Assembly: GCF_000203795.2 (NCBI RefSeq) | Contig: NW_006281113.1 | Span: forward strand, 409,722-473,721 | DNA: 64,000 nucleotides | Direction of reading: 5' to 3' | DNA from: Batrachochytrium dendrobatidis JAM81 | Lineage: Eukaryota > Chytridiomycota > Chytridiomycetes > Rhizophydiales | In this document: in pieces, positions 44,035-57,052 of the stretch | How the letters are laid out: every line of letters begins with the position of its first letter | Position numbering within the stretch: position 1 is the stretch's first letter | Position numbers and translations under genes: made by a program | The notes under the pieces: model-generated | Seen by the model: the letters and a program-made list of their open reading frames with translations, nothing else | What the model was told of the DNA's origin: nothing | The model's database searches: none

Positions 44035-47000
44035 ATGATTACAGAACAATCTGCAATGAATAGTGTTGCCGATCCTTTGACCACTCGGTCATTCACAACT
44101 CGCTCATTGACTGCTTTGTCATCTTCTATTGCCGATATCAAATTATTTTCCATGAACACTACAGAAGCCATTGCTGTTGATACCCAATCTGCACATCAAC
44201 TGCCGTCCTCTTCATTATTTTCAACAGTTCATCGCTTACCCAGTTTGAATGTGCAGACTTCTGACTACATAATGGATAATCATGACAGCTCAGACGACTC
44301 TTCCGAGTCATTCATACCTCCATCACTGCAACAGTTTTTTACTCGCAAGAACCATCGACCGTCTTCTAAAACTCAGAATACTCTGTCAAAGGGATCAAAC
44401 ACTTCTGAAACTGAGTCGGACAGTCTGTCATTCACTTCAGGAAGCAGTCAATCTCCTGTCATCAGTAACACTTATTTTCTACCTCCAAGACCTTTGACTG
44501 GCAAGACAACTGGTCTTTACTTTCATCCTTCTACTCTTATGCACATTCAGCGTCTGCCAAACAATCATTCTCATCAGAAAGAACAACTATTTCAAATCGA
44601 ACAGATGTTGGCTTCAGTTAAATGGCCTGCTGAAAAAAACTCGTCCAATTCATCAAATGTTGGTCGTCATCACACTAAAAACTCGTCTTCTGTTTCCACT
44701 GCTGCTCTAAATCTTAAGCATGCTGAAAGTACCGCTTATCCTCATTTAGAACAGAGTGTGTTGGTTTCCCCTCCAAAAGGTCATTCTTTTGCATCCTTAT
44801 CTTCAGCTAGTGATTACAGAATGATTGGTAATGACGTCGATCATTCTCAATCTCGTGGTTATTCTGACCCAACTTTCGATATGCATCCCGAAACCCCTGC
44901 TCGTGTCGCTGACTCGTTCAAGGCTCTTTGTGATGCTGGATTTTTACCTCTGTGTCATCGTATTCCAAGTCGTTTTGCTGAACGATTCGAATTAGAGCAA
45001 GTTCACACTGCCACCCATTTGGATAACACGGCTAGAATTGCTGGTATGGTTGCAAAATCTTGTATATTCTGAATATCTCATATGACCATTACAATCACTT
45101 GTCATACTTGGTTTCCAATCTGATGTTATGATCCAACATTCAACCTCTGAACTTGTATATCCTGCTAATCACTTCAAATCTTGGTAGGATTAACCGACTT
45201 GCAGATGGATCGTTTGGAAGATCGTTATGAAGATACTTATTTATGCAAAATGACTCCTGCTGCTGCTGGATTCTCGTGTGGTGGTGCTATTGCTGCATGT
45301 GAATCTGTCTGGACTAACCAAGTCACTAATGCATTTGCTCTTGTTCGACCTCCAGGACATCATGCCGAGGCTCATCGTCCCATGGGATTCTGCTTTTACA
45401 ATAATGTTGCCATTGCTACTCGTCGAATGAAGTCGGAATTTAACGTACAGCGCATTATGATTGTAGACTGGGACATTCATCACGGAAATGGCACACAGGC
45501 AGAGTTTTACGACGATCCAAATGTTCTCTTTATTTCAATCCATAGATTTGAAGATGGTCGGTTTTACCCCAACTATAGAGTGGCTGGTCCAGAATGGATT
45601 GGTGGAAAACAAGCCCGTGGACGCAACATCAACGTTGCTTGGCCATGCGCTGGGCTGGGTGATGCTGATTACATGCAAGTGTTTCGTGATTTGATTATGC
45701 CTATTGGCCAAGAGTTTGATCCAGATCTGGTTATTGTATCTGCTGGATTTGACGCTGCTCACGGCGATCCAATAGGCGAATGTCATGTCACTCCTGCTTG
45801 CTACTCTCAAATGACACATATGCTGAAATCACTGGCAAACGGGCGGTTGGTTTTAGTTCTCGAGGGTGGATATCATGTTCCCGTTGTCAAGACAAGTGTC
45901 GTGGCATGCATGGGTGTATTACTCGGACTCCCTCCTAATCCGATTTCTCCTGGTCCTCCTTGTAAAGCAGCCTTGCAAACTATTGCCGAGTTGAAATTGT
46001 ATTTGGAACCTCACTGGAAGTGCATTCCAAAACTGTTTGATTCATCAAATCATCAACGCGAAGCTAAACTATTTGACACCACACAATTAGAAAAAGCAGA
46101 TGCACCCACTAGCCTAGCTTTGACAAAAGCTTCTTTGGAAACTAAAAACACCAAGTTTCCTGTAACCATCATTTCTTCGTCATCATCAGCACTTTCCGTT
46201 TCATCAGGCTCATCCGTCTCGCCTGTAGCTCCTTCGCGTCCTTTTGCTGCAGTTGTACCTCCTGTCCGGACAGAACCTCCCACATTTTGGCAAGAAGCCA
46301 TTCATCTTGTGCCCTTGAGTTTGTCTAAAGCCATAAAGATTTACGGCACAAAAGGTTATCACTCCACATCTGGGTTCCTGTTTGTGGTAATGCATACATA
46401 CATGCCACCTTCCAAAGTATCAAAACGTGATCATCCACCCTATGACTTTTACGCTATTCAAGAGTTTGTCAGTGGGCTAATTAGTCACGGTCATCACATC
46501 ATTGACATTGAGCTTCATTTGAATGAATCCGAGCTTAAAGGCGGCCAGAAAGATAAGGAAAAGGCTATCCGTAATATTTCACCCGAGGCCATTTCAATTT
46601 TGAACAAGAAAGCAATATCATCCAATGCTCTGTTTTTCATTGGAATTGACATTCCGATATCTGCCGTGGAATCATGCATTGAAGCCAGCTCTGCTCTTCA
46701 ATGCAGTTTGCGGCATGTTGTTCTTGCAGGTCAATTCCACTCTTATATTGTTCAAGAGCACTTTAAGATTTTTTTAGTACGATGCTGTGATGTTTTCGTT
46801 CCTTCAGCACTAGCATTGGGCGAACTTGTTGCCAGCCCAACACATCAAACTCTTTCTGTCCCCAAACTATACTCTTGGGGATCACTCAATAGTCTATCCA
46901 ATGAAATCATACACAAGTTTTCACGACTTGTATACTCATTTATTGCCACGGCGCTGACTATAAAATGCCAGTTGAGAATTAAGCGATTCATTGCCAATGG

Positions 47001-48364
47001 TGCTGACCTAAGCGGTCGTATTCCGTCTGGAAGTAATGCTAAAATGGTTTCCATTGTTCATCCTGAGCCACTTGAAAGACCACCTAAACGAAAAAATGCA
47101 TCCAAATCTGGTGAAAATGGCGATTCTGCTGCAACCAATCGTGCTAATCAGTCTCAACCTCTAAAAAAGTCGCGTGTAGAAGATAAACGTGGCGAATCTA
47201 GCAAGAATGACTCTAATTCGTCTTTAACTGTTCAGAGTGACGCAGATCAGGATACAAATCAATCCAAGTCATTTCGACGTAGCAATTCATCAGAAACTCG
47301 ATCAGCTATAGCTTTTAAGCCAAATAGTACGTACCCTTTAATGATACATCTTGATTCTGTTGAATCTTGAATACTTATATTTTTACTTGCTTTATACAAC
47401 ATATGTTTTATTATCACCATCATTGCCTATATCAACTGTATCAGATACAGCCACCAAGTCTTCCAGTGCCAATAGGCAGTCTGTATCAAGCATTATCAAT
47501 GCATCACCAAGTCACTCCAAGGTATCACTATTTCTCCCAAAACAAAATCTAGACATATCGGCATATAAACCAGCATCACAGGAAACATTGGCCATGACTA
47601 CGGAGAATAAACCAAAATCACTCGCACACTATTTGTCTAGTCTGCATGATGATTCCAAAAGTAAAGCGCGACCGAGTACTCCTGATTCAATTGACATCAC
47701 TGACTTGACTGTTGATCTGAATCTGCCTGATCAAGATAGCTCCAAAGCAAACCTGACGACGCCTAGTAAAGTGCCCAACAAAACCAATGGTATTGCTGAA
47801 TCACCCTCCAAACAGTCTAAACATTCAACTCGGGCCAATCAGGTTTCAGTTTCACCAAGTAAAGTGGTCAAATCGCCTGTTTCTAAAACAATCAAAGCCA
47901 ACAATCAGGAAAAAAATGGTCTTGGTAAGACACATGGCATTGACTCTGGCACTGTAGCCCAACCTTCTTCACAACACCTAGTAGACGTATATGAGCCTAA
48001 TGGTGTTGCCGGAGTAGCAATGTTGGATATAGACTTGGTTGATGTGTTTGGTCGCAGCATCGTCAACCCACTACCAACGGGATCCAATCTATTTAAAAAA
48101 TCAGTCGATACAGCTGAGCAGAGTAAGTTGGTCGGCAATTCACCCAAGAGCAAGTTACGCGATAATGCTAGCAAAAATGTTTCTGTGCTCGATAGTTCTA
48201 TAGATTTTGACAGGACTACTTTACCTCACTCTGAAGAAGCTTCTCCTTTAAACAACAAGTCGGTATCTAATGTAGCAGAGAATATTGATGATGAAATGGA
48301 AGCAAGTGACGATTTATTATTTCCAGCACTCAATGATGACAATGATGTCAATGTGATTGAATAG
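44035..48364 (+). CDS. HDA1: class II histone deacetylase Hda1 with Arb2 domain
   Basis: Three exons, join(44035..45043,45188..47326,47445..48364); introns 144 and 118 bp; 1355 aa, about twice yeast Hda1 (706 aa). Residues 1-280 are Ser/Thr-rich and disordered. The deacetylase domain covers about 285-610: LVRPPGHHAEAHRPMGFCFYNN (His394-His395), zinc ligands Asp432 and His434 (DWDIHHGNGTQ) and Asp525 (SAGFDAAHGDP), and LEGGY. An Arb2-type domain follows at about 700-930 (FWQEAIHLVPLSLSKAIKIYG; SSNALFFIGIDIPISAVESC). The last 400 residues are low-complexity with many SPSK/TPSK phrases. Hda1 removes acetyl groups from H3 and H2B tails; the Arb2 part mediates histone or partner binding in yeast. 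All catalytic residues are present. Confidence 0.93.
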
Positions 48365-48712
48365 ATTCAACAAAAGAGTCCAACTCGAGTGCTTGAATGC
48401 AGTAATTGCTGAGCTTTAAAGAATAGTATGATTATACTTGCAATGAAACGAAATAATCAGTCGCTGTTTTCTCCTGATTATGTCTGCCAAACAATATACT
48501 TTTTGGGGTTTTTGTTTGATATTCGGTTTTTGAAAACGAGTGATTCATACCGACTATACTGGAGTTTAACAATTGAAATTGTAACGAATTAAACTGCTTT
48601 TTAATTCTCTATCCATACTTTTATCGCTGTGTGCAACTTTTTACTACTAGTGTAGCATATCTGTTGACTTGATGGCTTGCATCAAATTTTCATTTCTCTG
48701 CAACTTACTCAT
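48365..48712. other. 3' spacer after HDA1
   Basis: AT-rich region; I see only likely 3' end signals. Confidence 0.4.
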
Positions 48713-48890
48713 TCATCCTTTTTGGACACTAATCACACCATCTAGCAAACACATTTCATTCCATTGGCTTTTAAAAAATTTCACCGGCATCTCATTTTCA
48801 TTTAAAGATGAACTAGGATCGTCTAAATTCAAATTAGAAACTGTCAAAAAGCTAGATGTGCTGTCTGTAATCAAACTAGGAAGAATGGGG
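48713..48890 (-). pseudogene. out-of-frame continuation of secreted repeat protein
   Basis: After a run of four G (plus strand 48887-48890) the repeat reading of the upstream gene continues in another frame. It resumes with the phrase TPILPSLIT and runs to a stop at 48713. Compared with the same position in the earlier repeats, there is one extra base at the run. It is either a real frameshift or a sequencing or allelic error. Confidence 0.55.
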
Positions 48891-49268
48891 AGTAGAGCTA
48901 GATTTAGCACTTTTAATCGAGCTAGAAAGAGTTGACGTAGATACTATATATTCAGCACCTGTAATCGAGCTAGGAAGAATTGGAGTAGGAGTAGATTTTC
49001 CATTTATAATCGATTTAGGAAGAATGGAAATAGATTTAGATTTGGCACTTGCAATCGAGCTGGGAAGAATTGGAGTAGATGTAGATTTGACATTTATAGC
49101 TGGGCTAGAAAGAGTTGAAGTAGATATATATGCAACACTTGTAATTGAGCTAGGAAGAATTGGAGTAGCAGTAGATTGTCCATTTATAATCGATTTAGGA
49201 ATAACTGGATTGGCGACTGTGACCGAGCAGACAGCCAGTATTGATGACAATGCGATTGTGAGTTTCAT
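48876..49268 (-). CDS. small secreted repeat protein, apparently frameshifted
   Basis: 130 aa from the ATG at 49268; the open frame reaches back to 49313, but only the inner Met gives a clean signal peptide (MKLTIALSSILAVCSVTVA, residues 1-19). The mature part is two long repeats of about 60 residues, each with TPILPSSI, STSTLSS and (K)SIING phrases; it is nearly all Ser, Thr, Ile, Pro and Ala. It may be a cell-surface or secreted polypeptide, but no family was recognised. The frame ends at 48876, early compared with the repeat, because of one extra base near 48887-48890; the same repeat continues in the next frame to 48713. It lies convergent to HDA1. Confidence 0.65.
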   Translation of the reverse strand: MKLTIALSSILAVCSVTVANPVIPKSIINGQSTATPILPSSITSVAYISTSTLSSPAINVKSTSTPILPSSIASAKSKSISILPKSIINGKSTPTPILPSSITGAEYIVSTSTLSSSIKSAKSSSTPHSS

Positions 49269-50801
49269 TGTATTGGTTTGGTTGAGCAGGTTGTAATGAA
49301 TGTCATTCAACACGTCGGTTTTGAACTATATTTATATGTTATTGAATGAGCGAGATTAAAAGCATATTTCTTGAATGACCGTCCTAAGGAACTCGTGTTT
49401 CAGGGTCAGTGTTGGCTCAATGTCAAGATAGTTTTAAAGGGAGTTGCGTTTACACGACAATCTGCCGTTGAAACTGAGAGTTCAGATCAGGGCTGGATTT
49501 CAAGGATATGCTGTGTAGCAATATCATAGTGCGGCATGTATACTTGAATCACCACATAATAGTACACAAGCATTCTTGTTCATCTACACCATTGTCACGA
49601 AAACACATTTATTACCAACGCAGTAGTACGTGACATTATATTACACAATCAACCAGTATAAGATCACTGGATACACCACACGTTGGTGTTTACCACCGTG
49701 TATGTGTGGTGTATATTGGTTATAGTCCATGATATCAACAAGTTTATGCATACTACTTACTCCACACATATCAAACCAGTTTAGTGGTATACAAGTGTTG
49801 CAGTTTGACCAAATCACAATCATCCATATTATCGACTGTCCAACTCGTTGACATTCAAACCGTGTCATCACTAGTCACAATATAATGGTTGACTGGTTTG
49901 GTTGATTGACCTGACATATTGACACTTTGCAAACCTCGACTTGATTCATCAACTTGGATATTCATATAATATTGGGTTTGTATCATCACGTTGGACTCGT
50001 TATCAAACACCTTGATGTGTCCATGCAACACAAACTCGATATACACACATTAGTTACTGTTTGACATGAATGGGTCGATCATCAATACCAGACAATGCAA
50101 CTGTATTAGTTGCATGATACAATCAATCATGGTTGGCTCATCACCATCAAATATCAAATGTTGATCACGTATACATTGATTTGTAATTGCATGGTCCGTT
50201 GATAATGCACACTATGATATGATTGGCAAGTTGTTGATTTGCAGTAATCAGATGTGCATCACCTGTAACATTGGATGCAATTGGCGAGTTGTAACCGCCA
50301 GTCAACAATCATCGATATGTTGGTGATTGTATTGACTACATGATTGGTATTGATTAGCTGTCATGATCGATTGGTGAGCAATACAATCCACATTGATTAT
50401 GACGTGTCGCAACTAGTTGATATATGCAAACTCGACTGATAATCGAGTATATGTTGATGAGTAACTCTGTCACTGTTGGTTTGATTGGTCGTTGCTACCG
50501 CTTGTATATGCAGTGTATGTCTTGGTTGTGTGTAAAACCAATATTCCAATAATAAGAGGCATTTCAAGATAAATACGAGTGTTCATTCTACGTGAATACG
50601 GCTGTGACAAACAGTTTGTTCAAGGGAAATATAGATGGGATCAAAAGATTATGGTTTTATTGTAATAAGGGAATACAACCGAGTCATCACTACACGACTA
50701 AAATAGAATGAAATGGAATAAATAAATAGCTACTGCCTTTTAAACTTTACATGATGTGTTTTTACAAGTCTTTAGATATATTGTTGTATATTATGCACAA
50801 G
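49269..50801. other. 1.5-kb gene-poor region
   Basis: TG/CA-rich DNA without a useful open frame. It has an imperfect hairpin with ATACACCACA/TGTGGTGTAT arms near 49672-49716 and a lone MITE terminus near 50588. Composition resembles the gene-poor DNA at 5-9 and 10-12 kb. Confidence 0.45.
50588..50607 (+). mobile_element. lone MITE-family terminus
   Basis: CTACGTGAATACGGCTGTGA, close to the family right end. Upstream bases (TTCAAGATAAATACGAGTGTTCATT) resemble the element's sub-terminal part (ATACAAGTGTCAATTTTACG). No other element parts found. Confidence 0.5.
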
Positions 50802-52190
50802 TCAGGAACATAATTGCGCATCTAACCAATCTGAAATGTGATGATGGCCTTGATGAATTGCGCAAGTACGAACAATTGACCAGTCTATGCGCGGAGTGTG
50901 CTTGAATAAAACTTTGATGACTTCAAAATGGCCATGTGTTGCTGTCCAAACATACGCAGAAAGAGAGCAAGTTTGCCCTTGATCAATAAGAAACCCAACT
51001 ACAAGTGCATGTCCATTTTTGGTTGCAATATCAATTGTATCGCGTTGACATGTTTGCTTGCTAGAAGCATACAGAAATCGGAGCACTTCAATATGACCAT
51101 TGATAGCAGCAAGATCAACCGAACGCCCAAAATCAGTATCTGAAATAAATGTGACCAACCATTGTATAATATCAAGATTTCCAGATGCAGCAGCACACTC
51201 TATTACTGAAGCGTCCCATTTGATCCAAGGCATGTGCAGCTTGACCCACTGGAGAGTTTTAAAATATCCAGATTTGGCAGCCATTTCCAAAGAGTTGTCC
51301 AAAAACAATGCGCCGATATTACGACTGTGCAAGTACATGAGAAGTTCAAGATTCCCATATCGCACACAGTAACCCTGTAGATAATCGCATGCAGGTCTTG
51401 TAGTCAATCTGGTGTGTTCCAGAAGCCAAATCAAAACCTCGTTGAATTTCAGTCTTACACAATCTTCAATAGGACACGTTTGGACGACTTTAGGGTATTG
51501 AAGTACTAAATATTGGATTATTTCCAGGTGGTTATTTTGAACTGCACCTGCAATGGAAGGTATAATTTCAGCCTGAGTATTGCATAGTAAGATTACTGCA
51601 GGAAGATGGCCATGAGTTGCAGCAAGTTCGATGGCATCAATGATGTATAGTTGAGGTATACCCGAATTCAGAGTACGTTCGATTGAAAAAAGGTCACCAA
51701 TTCCAGCTGCAATGACAAGCTGTTGTAGAATGAATTTCTCTGAAAATTGCCATGATGAATCAAGGTCAAGAGTCTTGAGGTATATATGAGCTGCACCGAC
51801 GTTGGCTCGAGTGGCCAATTCAACTGAATGAAACCATTCAGTACGTCTTGCACGAGACATATTCTCTCCAAGAGTAAGTCCTGTTATGGCAGACCTGTTA
51901 AAGATTAACCTTTTGGATGTCCATACATGTTTGTGCATTCTCTCGGAATGTAAAAATATCAATTCCCATGTGAGTGTTATTGCTGGAAGTTTTGAGACCA
52001 AATGAACAGCATCGAATGCCAAACATTGAGCCCATAGCTGCGACAAAGTGGATGCAGAATATGGAGTTTCTAGTTGACCATGAATCAATTCTGTAAATAC
52101 GCCTGCATATTTGTATATAATTCTACGAAGTTCAAAGGGTAAACTTGTAAGTTGCTGGTAAAGAGAGATATTTTTCATGGCCAAATGCAT
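50802..52190 (-). CDS. F-box-like / ankyrin-type repeat protein
   Basis: 462 aa from the ATG at 52190; the open frame continues to a GTG at 52292 without support. The N-terminus has an F-box-like helix (LTSLPFELRRIIYKYAG, about residues 14-30). From about 160 onwards there are repeated ankyrin-like units of the variant type common in amoebae and chytrids: A.ATHGHLPAVILL, GNLELLMYLHSR, AAASGNLDIIQWLV, AAINGHIEVLRFLY, ATKNGHALVVGFLI, THGHFEVIKVLF. Such proteins are probable substrate adaptors of SCF-type ubiquitin ligases, but no partner is shown. It is divergent from VAC14 (444 bp between starts). Confidence 0.8.
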   Translation of the reverse strand: MHLAMKNISLYQQLTSLPFELRRIIYKYAGVFTELIHGQLETPYSASTLSQLWAQCLAFDAVHLVSKLPAITLTWELIFLHSERMHKHVWTSKRLIFNRSAITGLTLGENMSRARRTEWFHSVELATRANVGAAHIYLKTLDLDSSWQFSEKFILQQLVIAAGIGDLFSIERTLNSGIPQLYIIDAIELAATHGHLPAVILLCNTQAEIIPSIAGAVQNNHLEIIQYLVLQYPKVVQTCPIEDCVRLKFNEVLIWLLEHTRLTTRPACDYLQGYCVRYGNLELLMYLHSRNIGALFLDNSLEMAAKSGYFKTLQWVKLHMPWIKWDASVIECAAASGNLDIIQWLVTFISDTDFGRSVDLAAINGHIEVLRFLYASSKQTCQRDTIDIATKNGHALVVGFLIDQGQTCSLSAYVWTATHGHFEVIKVLFKHTPRIDWSIVRTCAIHQGHHHISDWLDAQLCS

Positions 52191-52634
52191 GGTTAATGAG
52201 AGTAGTTGAGGACTTGTAAAGCAGTTTGAGCAGCGATGAAGGGCAAGTTTTGTAGATATAAAAATGTGAGTTGTATTAATGAAGGAAAACACCCGAATTT
52301 ACAAGATTGAATAAGTGTAGAATGGCAAATATCCAAGTTTGTATCTGCACTTGTTGAAGCATTCTCATTTGATTCAACAGTAAAATATAAAGTTTAGATA
52401 CGAATACAACTAATTGATGAATCTAGAATATGATTAAATGATGAATATTCCAATAGTTTTGACAATTGAATTTAACCGGCTTGCTCAAACTGCTCTCGAT
52501 ATTCATTGTGTCGATACTCGCTAATCTTGATATTCATTTTTATCGATATTTATTAGTCTCGGTATGAATTGCTGCATATTATTCAGACTGGATACTTGAC
52601 TAACCTTTTGGATTGACTTTTAGTTTCAACTGGA
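52191..52634. promoter_or_regulatory. divergent ankyrin protein / VAC14 promoter region
   Basis: 444 bp between start codons; AT-rich with several TCGATAC/TATCGATA-like words near 52497-52550. No clear TATA box. Confidence 0.35.
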
Positions 52635-55600
52635 ATGGAATCACAAACCTCGCAGCAGCCTAGACAAACCTCAGCAATGTCAAGTACACTTTCAAGTGCA
52701 GCAGCAGGAGGATCAGCACTACCAAATATATCGGTTGCTCCAGTTTCTGGACTTCAATTGCAGAATGCATTGCAACAACCTGCACCAACTCCATCTTCCA
52801 CTAATCTTGGACTTGGTGGAAGTCTGGCTGCTAGCTTGTTTGGAACTGTCACTTCTCCTCCAACTGCATCGTCTGTTCAGCCCTTGTCTACAGCAAACTC
52901 AGTATCAGTACAATATCCTACTAGTATGACTGGTCATCAGTCAGTCTTGACTCCACAAGTCATTCGGAGTTTGAGTGACAAGGTTTATGAGAAACGTAAA
53001 GCTGCTGCAATCGAAATCGAAAAGTATGTCACCTGGCTGTAGATTCCATCTTGAAGTCTTGTCAAATCGTTCTAGTTTATTACACTGCATTTTGACTGTA
53101 TAGAACGTGGCTGATTTGATTGTAATCTTCAAATATATTGTTACAGATTGGTTCGTGATGCTCTGATTGCAAACGATAGTGCACGCATTGGCTCCATTCT
53201 TATGGTTTTGGCTCATGAATTCGCTTATTCTATCGTACCCAACACTCGAAACGGTGGTCTTATTGGTCTTGCTGCTGCTGCGATCGCTCTTGGTCCTGCA
53301 ATCGATTCTCATTTAATGGATATTGTTCCTCCAATGTTGGCATGCTTTTCTGATCAAGACTCGCGTGTGCGATATTATGCTAGCGAAGCTTTATACAACG
53401 TATGCAAGGTTGCTCGTGCAAGTATTTTGATATATTTCAATGAAATATTCGATGCACTATGCAAGGTATGCTATACAATTGCTGTTCAACTTGTTAATCC
53501 ATGATTCGACTTTTTTAAACATGCATCGTGTATCTGCAATGAAATCATCATGCATGCTAATAAAATCATTCAATTAGCTTTCTGTTGACCAAGAATCATC
53601 AGTAAAATCTGGTGCAGGTCTTCTTGATCGAATTATCAAGGATATTGTATCAGAACGTTCAACCTATTATCATTCAGATATGGAAAAGCAGGCTGCACAA
53701 AATGACGTCGCTTCTACCAGTCTTTCTAAAACTGAAGGTGATATGTCAACAAATAGTCGAGCAGTGCCAGTTTCTGTTCCAGTTGATAGCACAAGTCATC
53801 CTCTTTCGGTATCTCCTGTTTCTAAAATATTTCCTCCTGTTCCTGGAACAACCTCACTGCGTCCTGGAATGTCACCTACCTCCTTCAATCTACCACGATT
53901 TATCCCTTTATTGGCAGAACGGATTTATGTCGTGACTCCGGCTGCACGCATTTTTCTTGTTCAGTGGATTTACCTTCTTAGTTCCATTCCAGATTTGGAA
54001 TTGATATCCTATCTTCCCGAATTTTTAGATGGACTATTTCGATTTTTGAGTGATCCAAATGTGGATGTTCGTACCGCAACTCTCAATGTGCTCGTGGAGT
54101 TTTTAAAAGAGCTTCGTGATATTGTTCAGGTTCAACGGGAACAAGGCATTCTTCAATTTGGACCTGAAAAGGAACTGCCAGCCTTGGCTCACTCCACACC
54201 TATTGCCAGCGATTCAACAGAAACACCTGTGCTTTCTGGTTTACAACCACATCAGGACTTGCCTTCTAAATCAACATATGTTGATAGCCCACATGCTTCT
54301 GGATCACTGGACGCGGTAACTGTTGTAACCTCTACTTTGCCTTTAGATGGTGTCGAGGCACAACAGTCTAGTCAAGTTTCTGCCGATAAATCGTCCCAGT
54401 CTATGACGTTGAATCCTTCAAGCGTTCCTTATATTCCTGGTCAGGGTGTATCCCTTGATTTTGGGAAAATGACGCATATTCTGGTACCTCATCTGTCTAG
54501 TCAAGGTTTGTACAGACGCTTATTGGGATGCCAGTAGCAAGACATGTCTTGATGGCTGTGTGTGATGAAACTCGTTATTTTGGTTTGCCATACATATTTA
54601 CAACGTCAATTATACGTGTGCTTTATAGATGAGGAAACCCAAGCCACTGCACTACGATGGATCAACGAGTTTATACTGCTTGCAAAAGACACAATGATTC
54701 CATTTATGCCACTTATTCTCCAGTCCATTTTACGTACACTTTCGCATTCTGTGATAGCTATTCGCAATATGGCTATTGAAACCAACTCTACTCTTTACGC
54801 GTTGGTTTTGGGATGGTCTGGAAACATAACCACATCATCTGCAGATTCAACACATGATCAAAGCTTGTCAAGCGGAGGCAAACCAGATGCAGTCGCACAT
54901 TTGAAAAATACACCATTTTGTTCTTCTCGTTTAGAGCTGGACGTCTCTGCATGTGTAAATATACTAACGCTTTTGTTTCAAGATGAAATGGAGTATACCA
55001 GAGCTGCTGCTATTGACTGGTTGACAATGCTTCATAAAAAGGCTCCGGAAAAGGTGAGTAATGATATTTGAAACCAAATGAGGTTTGTCCTGTCAATGCA
55101 TTTTGATTGTAGCTAAACGGACAATATTGATACACGCAGGTCATGCACTCATCCGATCAACGAACATTTCAAGCCTTACTAGGAACTTTGTCGGATTTGT
55201 CCGAGGAAGTGGTTAAACGTGATTTGCAACTTTTAGCACAAATTTCCCATTATTCAGACGATCAATATTTTACCAATTTCATGGATAATCTTCTTACATT
55301 GTTTTCATCAGATCGACGCCTGCTGGAGACTCGAGGAAACCTTATTATTCGTCAACTATGCTTTAGTCTCAATCCCGAACGAATGTATCGAAGCTTTGCA
55401 GAGTTGATTGAAAACGAACAAGATATTGAGTTTGCTAGCACTATGGTTCAAAATCTGAATTTGATTTTGGTTACTTCTCCAGAACTATCGGAACTTCGTC
55501 GTCGTTTAAAAAATCTGGATTCTAAAGTTTGTATTTTGATGCTAACCACTTGATTTGTTATATACTTGTTAATGTGTAAATCTGCATTGATATATAAATA

Positions 55601-56866
55601 GGATGGATCTGCACTGTTTGCAACACTATATCGTTCATGGTGTCACAATGCAGTTGCAGTACTGTCATTGTGTCTTTTGGCACAGGCATACGAACATGCT
55701 TCCCATCTTGTTAGTTCCTTTGGCGATCTAGAAATCACTGTCCCGTTTCTTGTTCAAATCGACAGACTTGTTCAGCTTTTGGAATCTCCTGTTTTTACCT
55801 ATCTACGCCTTCAACTACTTGAACCTGATTGTCATCCTCATCTTTTCAAGTGCCTTTATGGAGTTCTGATGCTACTGCCTCAGAGCAGTGCATTTGCCAC
55901 GCTTCGCAATCGTCTTAGTAGTGTTGGCCCGCTGATATCATTGTATAACACACCGAATGGTTTAGGATCCATGTCAACTTCTGGAGCTGCTCAAACTGGA
56001 TCTACTTTGTCACAATCCACCTCTCACTCGACTCGCAGGTGTGTGAACTTTTATAAGCAACTTTGAATGTTTGGTGCGGTTGTAGAACATGGTTTCTAAA
56101 TGATTCTTTTTACATTTATTTCATTGTCGGTATTCTATGAACGCGTGTATTAGCCATCGATCTAAATCAGGTGGATCGACATCGACTTCAGGAACGTCAT
56201 CTCAAAACCAGCATCATCAGGATTTTGGTATTCGCTGGCAAGATCTTATTGCTCATTTTCGAAATATCCAGCATCGACAAGAACGAAGTCGTCGTCAAGG
56301 TATATGTAATTTGGATTCATTTTCTGATATGGAACGTAAGTTTTAATATCTATCATGTATTAGCGACAAGACTGACTTCTGTGGATCGACCGCACAAGAG
56401 TCGCCATGATGGCGATGGATCCAACACTGGTATGAATTCCAATAGTATAAATGGAGCAGGATTATTAAATCCAAATGTTGGAGGTAATTCACTTTCAGGT
56501 TCGTTGTATGGCAACTCGGGAAATCCAGCTATGGATTTTAGCATATCAGAACCTCTCAACTCTTTGCACATGTCTGGTTCAGTAGGTACTACTCACGGTG
56601 GAAGTGGTTCTGATGGAACAACAGTATCTGGGAATTCTCGAAAAGAACGTGTTGCAAGTATTGCATCGTTGTCTTCACTCAATGTTGGCTCGGGGGGTCG
56701 ATTTCGCGCCTTGTCCACACCACAAACCATTCCTGAAGCCATATCGGCACTTCCAGTTCCATCATCTCGACCTAGTGGCAGCAACGCCAATACTAGCAAT
56801 TCGGGAAATGCTAGTCAGGCATCACGCAGTGCCATCACTAGTCGTCGTGGAGCGTCGTTTCGTTGA
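52635..56866 (+). CDS. VAC14: VAC14, scaffold of the PIKfyve/Fab1 complex
   Basis: Eight exons: join(52635..53023,53147..53465,53578..54505,54629..55053,55140..55526,55602..56038,56154..56299,56364..56866); introns 64-123 bp; 1177 aa (human 782). After a disordered start (1-110), the HEAT scaffold shows family sequence: [142 protein letters not shown] and [19 protein letters not shown]14 holds Fab1/PIKfyve and Fig4 on vacuole or endosome membranes and controls PI(3,5)P2. Extra length comes from inserted Ser/Pro-rich loops and a 160-residue Gly/Ser-rich tail. Confidence 0.95.
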
Positions 56867-57052
56867 AATAAAGTACTTTTTTTAACTCACTCGTGTAGAA
56901 TTATCCATGTATAAATGTTGGTATTGGGTTGAAAGGTGTCCATTTCAAACTTGATTGTATTAAAACAATAATTATTTATTCATACCAATACTGAAAGGAA
57001 AATGTTGAAAGGTTATTGAATCAAGATGTAAACAGTTGAGTGTGAGAATGGT

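Noticed and set aside
49672..49716. Imperfect hairpin with ATACACCACA arms
   Set aside because: Short arms with a long loop in TG/CA-rich DNA, expected by chance at this composition.
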